From Oscillospiraceae bacterium (lineage in GTDB: Bacteria > Bacillota > Clostridia > Oscillospirales > Ruminococcaceae), in NCBI GenBank assembly GCA_022511485.1, contig JAFLUJ010000348.1:1-10654 (forward strand): a DNA stretch of 10,654 nt, given 5' to 3'. This document shows, piece by piece, positions 6,724-10,654 of the stretch; the first letter of the stretch is position 1; each line of letters opens with the position of its first letter. A program made the translations under genes and the position numbers. The notes beneath the pieces were generated by a model. The model made no database searches. It was not told the DNA's origin and saw only the letters and a program-made list of their open reading frames with translations.

Positions 6724-7227
6724 CTATACAAGCATTATTGATATAAACGCTCCCGTAAGCACTCCGAGAGAGCGGTAAAGCTTAGCCTTTCTGTTATAGT
6801 CCTCCTCTGCGGAGGATATTGCCGAAACAAGCTCTGACTGCCAGAGACTAATCGTACTTATCTGTCCGTCAAGATCGCTCGCCCCAAGCTTTCTTCCGAT
6901 GTCCGTCAGAAGCTCCACATCGCTTTTTTTTGCCCCCTGAGGAATGTTTTCCGATACTGCCTCACACCAGCTTTCCCTGAACGACCTGTTTCTGTCTGAT
7001 ATTACTTTTTTAAGAAAACCAAAATCCGAAAAACGCTCGTCCCCAGCAAGGACTTCCGCTATCTCATAAACTGTTGCCGACTTGCAGCGAAGCAGTACCA
7101 ATATTTCATCAAGCATATAGTTAAGCTTTTTAAGCATTAATACTCTGTTTTTAAGAGTTTGTGAAAAATAGCTTCCTGCAAATGAAGTAACGGAAATTAT
7201 AACGGCTATACCAATTATCTTAAACAT
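6724..7227 (-). CDS. spoIIIAB: Stage III sporulation protein AB
   Basis: SpoIIIAB is a mother-cell membrane protein with distant similarity to type II secretion and type IV pilus platform (GspF-like) proteins. It is expected to partner the SpoIIIAA ATPase. The 167-residue product has a membrane segment at each end (about residues 3-19 and 150-167). The helical cytoplasmic domain between them carries the family pattern LNYMLDEILVLLRCKSATVYEIAE and, later, LGASDLDGQISTISLW. ATG at 7227 has GGGAGG upstream, inside the end of spoIIIAA. The two genes overlap by eight bases, implying translational coupling. Confidence 0.95.
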   Translation of the reverse strand: MFKIIGIAVIISVTSFAGSYFSQTLKNRVLMLKKLNYMLDEILVLLRCKSATVYEIAEVLAGDERFSDFGFLKKVISDRNRSFRESWCEAVSENIPQGAKKSDVELLTDIGRKLGASDLDGQISTISLWQSELVSAISSAEEDYNRKAKLYRSLGVLTGAFISIMLV

Positions 7228-8128
7228 TTTTTACCTCCCTTATCTTTACCGTTTCGGATATATGTCCCGGATCTATGCATCCGGATAAAAAAACAATATA
7301 GTCAAATATATCAAGGTCTATGTCTTTGCGTTTCAGCTCGTCCACACCGGCAGCATGAACTGACGCAGCAACGTATACTCCGCTGTTTGAAGCAGCACGT
7401 ATAGCAGCAAGATCCTTATCAGAACCTATCTCGTCGCATATTATAATCTGGGGAGACATTACTCTGAGGGCTGTAATTATTCCTCTGGGCTTGTCGTAAC
7501 CGTCAAAAACGTCTGTGTTTATGCCGATATTATTCTGGGGGATACCGTTCATTACAGCAGCAAGCTCTCCCCTTTCGTCGATCACAGCTGTCCTGAAACG
7601 TTCTCCAAGAATCCTTGCCATGTCTCTGAGCAGCGTTGTTTTCCCGCTTGACGGAGCTCCGGCAATAAGAACGCTGTGCAAGCCGTCACTGAATATCCTG
7701 TTGCATATATCACCGGCGCAGCCTGTTACTTCACGGGCAATCCGGAAATTAAGAGAGCTGATGTTTTTTACATTTTCTATAGTATCTCCACGCATAACAG
7801 ATGTCCCGCAGATGCCTACACGATGTCCTCCACGAATGGTTATAAAACCGTTAGTGATCTCACTCTGAAAGCTGTGTACAGAGTACTGGCACACCGATTC
7901 AAAACAGCGGCGCAGATCCTGTTCGGACACGATGACCGCCGAGTCCGTATTATATGTAAGCTGTCCGTTATTTGTGATATATCTTATAGTGTTTTTCATG
8001 GAAGCGGCGGCGGGACGGTTAACCCGAAGCCGTATTTCCTGAATATCCTCAAAGAACGCATCGGAAATTTTCCGTACTGATTCTCCCACAGCACCGCAAA
8101 AATATCCTGTAATATCCTCTTTTTTCAC
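7220..8128 (-). CDS. spoIIIAA: Stage III sporulation protein AA (ATPase)
   Basis: SpoIIIAA is the cytoplasmic ATPase of the SpoIIIA complex, related to type II/IV secretion ATPases, and it acts at the mother-cell face of the channel. The 302-residue product has an N-terminal domain with FQSEITNGFITIRGGHRVGI and an ATPase core. The core has Walker A GAPSSGKTT at about 157-165, an arginine-rich IDERGE at about 183-188, Walker B IIICDEIG at about 228-235 and the later SVHAAG segment. Length is normal. The start is GTG at 8128-8126, with AGGAGA about eight bases upstream. It is the first gene of the operon. The leader is short and follows an intrinsic terminator, so the operon should have its own promoter, expected from the family to be sigma-E dependent. 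Confidence 0.97.
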   Translation of the reverse strand: MKKEDITGYFCGAVGESVRKISDAFFEDIQEIRLRVNRPAAASMKNTIRYITNNGQLTYNTDSAVIVSEQDLRRCFESVCQYSVHSFQSEITNGFITIRGGHRVGICGTSVMRGDTIENVKNISSLNFRIAREVTGCAGDICNRIFSDGLHSVLIAGAPSSGKTTLLRDMARILGERFRTAVIDERGELAAVMNGIPQNNIGINTDVFDGYDKPRGIITALRVMSPQIIICDEIGSDKDLAAIRAASNSGVYVAASVHAAGVDELKRKDIDLDIFDYIVFLSGCIDPGHISETVKIREVKNV

Positions 8129-8136
8129 GTCCCGAC

Positions 8137-8193
8137 TCTCCTTTTGATTTTTGTATATTCAATCATATGCTATGTATAGAGATGATAGAACAA
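8137..8193 (-). promoter_or_regulatory. Probable spoIIIA operon promoter region
   Basis: The 57 bases between the terminator and the spoIIIAA ribosome binding site are AT-rich and must hold the operon promoter if it starts here. CATATGAT (minus, 8169-8162) and an overlapping CATAGCAT just upstream loosely resemble the sigma-E -10 (CATACAAT). No convincing -35 is seen at the right distance. Sigma-E control is established for the operon in Bacillus, but the site given here is a guess. Confidence 0.3.
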
Positions 8194-8233
8194 AAAATAC
8201 GGCTGAAAAACCATAGTCTTTCAACCGTATTTT
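8192..8233 (-). terminator. Intrinsic terminator upstream of spoIIIA
   Basis: On the minus strand, AAAATACGGTTGAAA (8233-8219) pairs with TTTCAGCCGTATTTT (8208-8194) over 15 bp with one G-U pair and a 10-base loop. The run continues into two more T. The G-U pair works only on this strand, which supports leftward termination. It would stop transcripts coming from the MerR gene and repeat copy B and so insulate spoIIIAA. It touches the outer end of copy B. Confidence 0.8.
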
Positions 8234-8430
8234 ATACTATTCCTAAATCCAAATATTGACAAAGTCAACATTTGGATTCGCCGTATACTATGTATACGGC
8301 AGGCGGCGCAGCCGCCAAGGAAGCCGTTCAATACGTTCCTGCCAAAACCTGTGGTTTTAGCAGCCGCCTGTTAAGGCGGCAAGTCAAATAATAGACTTTG
8401 TCTATTATTTGACTTGGGAACAGTATTATA
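8232..8430 (-). repeat. Structured two-module repeat, copy B (upstream of spoIIIA)
   Basis: Full-length copy with the same architecture as copy A. Positions are on the plus strand. Module 1: AATACGTTCC (8330-8339) pairs with GGAACAGTATT (8417-8427) with one bulged base, enclosing hairpins 8340-8362 (10-bp arms, one non-Watson-Crick pair), 8363-8380 (GCCGCCT/AGGCGGC) and 8381-8415 (16-bp perfect arms). Module 2: TTCCT (8240-8244) pairs with AGGAA (8318-8322), enclosing 8246-8278 (15-bp arms, one mismatch that is a G-U pair on the minus strand), 8280-8300 (9-bp arms) and 8302-8316 (GGCGGC/GCCGCC). The linker GCCGTTC is shared with copy A. It lies between the hairpin that follows the MerR gene and the terminator at 8192-8233. 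Confidence 0.9.
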
Positions 8431-8452
8431 TAAATCCCTCATTTAAAATATG

Positions 8453-8505
8453 ACAAAAGCAAACCACAAAACCCATATATGCAAGATTTTGCGGCTTGCT
8501 TTTGT
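8453..8505 (-). terminator. Long hairpin downstream of the MerR gene
   Basis: Minus-strand bases 8505-8485 and 8473-8453 form a 21-bp stem with three G-U pairs and an 11-base loop. Those three pairs would be A-C mismatches in plus-strand RNA, so the functional strand is minus. The 3' arm ends TTGCTTTTGT and is followed by an AT-rich stretch but no clean U-tract. It is probably the terminator or 3' stabiliser of the MerR-family gene, 45 bases after its stop. Confidence 0.65.
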
Positions 8506-8550
8506 TTATTTTAATAATCGGGATTAGTATTAGGAATAATTTTCAGGAGA

Positions 8551-9543
8551 TCATTTTTCTTTTCTCTTTATTGGCATCATCAGGTCAAGCTGACCGTTAA
8601 TGCTGTTTTCCTGCCATCCCATATGAGAAGAATACACCCAGTTGAGATGTTCTTCAAGACAGCCCCCCATGATTTCAAAGCCAAGTTCACTGTAATTTGT
8701 CTCGTAGACATCGCTTTCATTGACCCATTTTTCAAGCTCTCCCCAACGCCAGAAATCTCCAAATGAGATAGTCATAACAGCGTACAGACCGCCCTCAAAA
8801 TGCTTTTTTACAAGTGGTGCAGGAACTTCCATGTCGTCGGGAATTGTGACCCAGACTTCATATCCGTGCTCATCATTGGGAAGTATTCCCGGATTTGGGT
8901 GGTTAAAGCCGAAGTATCTGGCGTCAGGCTTGATCTCATAGAGCTTCTTTTCCCGGATGAACTTGTCCACTGCATCACCTACAGTTTCCTCCGGTTCTTT
9001 TCCGATGACATGATTTGATGCCACAGTAAAAGGCGGAAGCATTATTACTCTTACATTGTCCTGCTTTGCAAGGGTCTCATTTGCTTTGTTCAGATCGTTC
9101 AAAGAATTTTCCTCCTTCAGTTTATACTTTGAAAGGCGAAGGGTATCGGAAAGTTCAATAAGCTCCTTGTCTTCAAGCAGGTCAAAATGAGCTTTCAGCC
9201 TGATACTTTTTTCAAGTCTGTCGGCGAATTCGCTTATAATTCCGCGGATAGTGTCAAGAGCGGATATTTCGCTGTCAAGTGAATAAATACTTTTCCGGAG
9301 TATTTCAAGTGTCGCCGAATACTCATTGTCCTCAAGTATGACAGCTATCTCCTTAAGAGAAATGCGAAGCTTCCGGAGTATGATTATCTGCTGAAGGCGC
9401 CGTACAGCATTTTCATCATACATACGGTAGGCATAGTCCTCTTTATAGGTAGGAACGATAAGTCCCAGCTTTTCGTAGTGTCTGAGCATCCTGGGAGTAA
9501 CGTCATACATTCTTGAAACCTGGCTTATTGTTAGATTTTCCAT
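8551..9543 (-). CDS. MerR-family transcriptional regulator with GyrI/BmrR-like effector domain
   Basis: The 330-residue protein has a MerR winged-helix DNA-binding domain at its N-terminus (about residues 2-70: LTISQVSRMYDVTPRMLRHYEKLGLI, abbreviated here as the helix-turn-helix, and YAYRMYDENAVRRLQQI). A helical dimerisation region follows (about 75-150), then a C-terminal AraC-effector/GyrI-like ligand-binding domain (about 165-330, with GYEVWVTIPDDMEVPAP and FEGGLYAVMTISFGDFW). Such regulators untwist overlong promoters when a small molecule is bound; the ligand here is unknown. ATG at 9543, with AAAGGAG eight bases upstream, is preferred to an upstream in-frame ATG at 9582, because that would lie across the promoter. 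No efflux or metabolic target gene is adjacent. Autoregulation is likely. Confidence 0.92.
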   Translation of the reverse strand: MENLTISQVSRMYDVTPRMLRHYEKLGLIVPTYKEDYAYRMYDENAVRRLQQIIILRKLRISLKEIAVILEDNEYSATLEILRKSIYSLDSEISALDTIRGIISEFADRLEKSIRLKAHFDLLEDKELIELSDTLRLSKYKLKEENSLNDLNKANETLAKQDNVRVIMLPPFTVASNHVIGKEPEETVGDAVDKFIREKKLYEIKPDARYFGFNHPNPGILPNDEHGYEVWVTIPDDMEVPAPLVKKHFEGGLYAVMTISFGDFWRWGELEKWVNESDVYETNYSELGFEIMGGCLEEHLNWVYSSHMGWQENSINGQLDLMMPIKRKEK

Positions 9544-9565
9544 CTGCACAACTCCTTTAAGGATA

Positions 9566-9596
9566 ATTATAATGTATGACATCGTGTCAAAGTCAA
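9566..9596 (-). promoter_or_regulatory. MerR-type promoter and operator of the MerR gene
   Basis: On the minus strand, TTGACT (9596-9591) and TATAAT (9571-9566) are separated by 19 bases, the overlong spacing typical of promoters activated by MerR regulators. The spacer holds a perfect dyad, TGACA-3-TGTCA (9577-9589). The promoter starts 13 bases after the stop of the small TfoX-like gene and reads into the MerR gene, so autoregulation is the simple inference. Confidence 0.88.
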
Positions 9597-9608
9597 GAGG
9601 TTTTAAAA

Positions 9609-9866
9609 TTATTTTTTCAAAGAATCACTGAATTCCTTCAACTCTTTTTTCTTTTCTTTTGAAAGATTGTTGAATTCTGTGTTAGTGACAGCGCCCTCTA
9701 ACGTGTACAAATGCACCAGACAAACCTGTGGATACGCCTCTTTCAGCTTTACAAATGCCTGCTTTGAGCCTAATTCGATAAGCTCCTCAGCGCAGTCTAT
9801 CCCGACAGAGGTCAGCTTCTTCTCCATTTCTTTTCCAATATTCATCATGGATGTTAAATATGCCAT
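9609..9866 (-). CDS. TfoX C-terminal-domain protein (stand-alone)
   Basis: This 85-residue protein matches the C-terminal domain of TfoX/Sxy proteins. It opens with L-x-x-MMNIGKEMEKKLTSVGI, a helix-hairpin-helix-like start, then DCAEELIELGSKQAFVKLKE, a conserved CLVHLYTLEGAV segment and a final basic-acidic helix ending EFSDSLKK. Gammaproteobacterial TfoX (about 200 residues) regulates competence with an N-terminal domain that is absent here. Stand-alone C-terminal domains are common in Firmicutes and their role is unknown, so no competence function is claimed. ATG at 9866 has AGGAGA six bases upstream. Repeat copy C lies immediately before that site. No promoter of its own is evident, and it may be read through from the flavin reductase gene. 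Confidence 0.85.
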   Translation of the reverse strand: MAYLTSMMNIGKEMEKKLTSVGIDCAEELIELGSKQAFVKLKEAYPQVCLVHLYTLEGAVTNTEFNNLSKEKKKELKEFSDSLKK

Positions 9867-9887
9867 AGTATTCTCCTGATTTATATT

Positions 9888-10025
9888 TTATACTATACGT
9901 CGAACGGCGCAACCGCCGACATTTCAATATGTTCCAGACAAAACCTATGGTTTTGTCTGCCGTCTTAACAGGCGGCAATTCAAATAGTAGACAAAGTCTA
10001 TTATTTGAATTTGGAACAGTATTAT
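9888..10025 (-). repeat. Structured repeat, copy C (module 2 shortened)
   Basis: This copy fills the gap between the flavin reductase and TfoX-like genes. Positions are on the plus strand. Module 1 is intact: AATATGTTCC (9926-9935) pairs with GGAACAGTATT (10013-10023) with one bulge. It encloses hairpins 9936-9958 (10-bp arms), 9959-9976 (one G-T pair) and 9977-10011 (16-bp arms, one G-T pair). Module 2 is reduced to ACGTCG (9897-9902) pairing with CGACAT (9917-9922) around a small GGCG/CGCC hairpin. The two hairpins nearest the outer end in copies A and B are missing. The right end supplies the TAA stop codon of the flavin reductase gene. Confidence 0.87.
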
Positions 10026-10654
10026 AGACTGCATTTCTTAGGGTCAAAGGAATCTATTAAAGTTCCCCACTCTCCCAAGCTTGCACCGTTCCATGAAAAA
10101 TAAGTGCCGCAGGTCGTATGGATGGGAGCAATAGATTTTATACGCTCCTCAACGCTTTTTTTGTCTGCGTTCTGCTCTCCGTCAGTGCTTATCCTGTCCC
10201 CTGCTCTTTTTACACTGTCTGTAAGACTTTCGTCCATGAGCACATTTCTTATTTTACAGAGGAACACCTCACCGTCCTCCATAGGTATTGACCTTTCTAC
10301 CTCAAGCTCATATACAACGGGACTCGACGACAGCACGGGAACTTCAAGCACCGCGCCTTTTTCCACTTTCAGAGGGAAATCCATTTTGCTCTTGTCATGT
10401 CCGTCCTTATTTCCAAGATAATCTGCCAACGGAAGCATTTTCTCCGTAACAAGATTTGCTGAAAAGACCTTGTTTTTAAGTATCCTGTCTTTAGTCAGCT
10501 TTTCCCCGCTAATGCACATCATTACGCCAAGCTCCTTGTTCCAGTAGTAGCTGAACCAGCAGAAAAGTCCGAAATTAGGAGACTTGTCTTCTCCGTAAGT
10601 ACCATATAAAAACATCGTCTGGGGACAAAAATCATTTGTTATCGGAACAGATAC
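10022..10654 (-). CDS. Flavin reductase family protein (5' end outside window)
   Basis: The frame is open to the right edge, so the start is not seen. The 210 visible residues belong to the flavin-reductase-like (split-barrel FMN-binding) family. They include ITNDFCPQTMFLYGTYGE followed by PNFGLFCWFSYYWN, a conserved flavin-site segment, then KNKVFSANLVTEKMLPLADYLG and a strand-rich middle (SSPVVYELEVERSIPM, EVFLCKIRNVLMDE). The C-terminal part is typical of clostridial members (IAPIHTTCGTYFSWNGASLGEWG). Such proteins bind FMN and use NAD(P)H or serve as partners of oxidoreductases; the substrate cannot be told from sequence. An ATG at 10615 is internal, because conserved residues continue upstream of it. 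The last leucine codon and stop overlap repeat copy C. Confidence 0.9.
   Translation of the reverse strand, partial: VSVPITNDFCPQTMFLYGTYGEDKSPNFGLFCWFSYYWNKELGVMMCISGEKLTKDRILKNKVFSANLVTEKMLPLADYLGNKDGHDKSKMDFPLKVEKGAVLEVPVLSSSPVVYELEVERSIPMEDGEVFLCKIRNVLMDESLTDSVKRAGDRISTDGEQNADKKSVEERIKSIAPIHTTCGTYFSWNGASLGEWGTLIDSFDPKKCSL

Noticed and set aside
6278..6778. Plus-strand open frame across spoIIIAD, AC and AB
   Set aside because: It crosses three well-supported small genes and their ribosome binding sites; its composition is that of an antisense shadow.
7515..8080. Two plus-strand open frames opposite spoIIIAA
   Set aside because: Both are antisense to the conserved ATPase domain, with no recognisable product or ribosome binding site.
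8232..8430. CRISPR array
   Set aside because: The palindromic units are not regularly spaced direct repeats with unique spacers, and no cas genes are present.
8192..8430. Strand preference of the repeat from wobble pairs
   Set aside because: Copy B has G-U pairs favouring the minus strand, but copy C has two favouring the plus strand, so the mismatches do not decide whether it acts as RNA or DNA.
9543..9582. Longer N-terminus of the MerR protein starting at 9582
   Set aside because: It would start upstream of the -10 box and lacks a ribosome binding site; ATG at 9543 has a strong one and gives the standard MerR opening.
9888..10025. tRNA or riboswitch reading of the cloverleaf-like repeat
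   Set aside because: There is no T-loop, anticodon arm geometry or CCA-ready acceptor, the loops are 2-4 bases, and it lies at gene 3' ends rather than in front of a regulated leader.
9787..10047. Minus-strand open frame running through repeat copy C
   Set aside because: It overlaps the ends of two real genes in another frame and reads through the hairpins; the product has no family features.

Overview
Every gene supported here lies on the minus strand, so the window is read from right to left. The content points to a spore-forming member of the Clostridia, most likely a Ruminococcus-like Oscillospiraceae. It carries a complete spoIIIAA-AH sporulation operon followed by an Asp23-family gene, nusB, a TsaD-like gene, xseA and xseB. 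The order matches the well-known Bacillus/Clostridia arrangement, but accB-accC are absent and a TsaD-like gene stands where Bacillus has folD. The genus is an inference from protein character and base composition.

Layout in transcription order. (1) 10654-9609: the 3' part of a flavin-reductase-family gene, then a small protein made only of a TfoX C-terminal-type domain. (2) 9600-8551: a MerR-family regulator with a GyrI/BmrR-like effector domain, read from a textbook MerR-type promoter (19-bp spacer with a central dyad). A long hairpin follows the gene. (3) 8550-8129: 422 gene-free bases holding that hairpin, a structured repeat and an intrinsic terminator, then the short leader of spoIIIAA. 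(4) 8128-3108: spoIIIAA, AB, AC, AD, AE, AF, AG, AH, the mother-cell-to-forespore channel. The operon is tightly packed except for 189 bases between AF and AG, filled by a second copy of the repeat. (5) 3107-1: a strong sigma-A-type promoter, then asp23-like, nusB, tsaD-like, xseA and the first codons of xseB (transcription, RNA metabolism and DNA repair). A terminator-like hairpin sits between asp23-like and nusB.

The most unusual content is a three-copy intergenic repeat (4237-4428, 8232-8430, 9888-10025), always in the same orientation. Each copy is almost wholly base-paired: two modules, each closed by its own stem and containing short-loop hairpins. The closing stems and the bases of the hairpins differ in sequence between copies but still pair. 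That pattern of compensatory change shows the structure, rather than the sequence, is being kept. Two copies run into the 3' end of the upstream gene, and one supplies its stop codon. I do not recognise the family by name.
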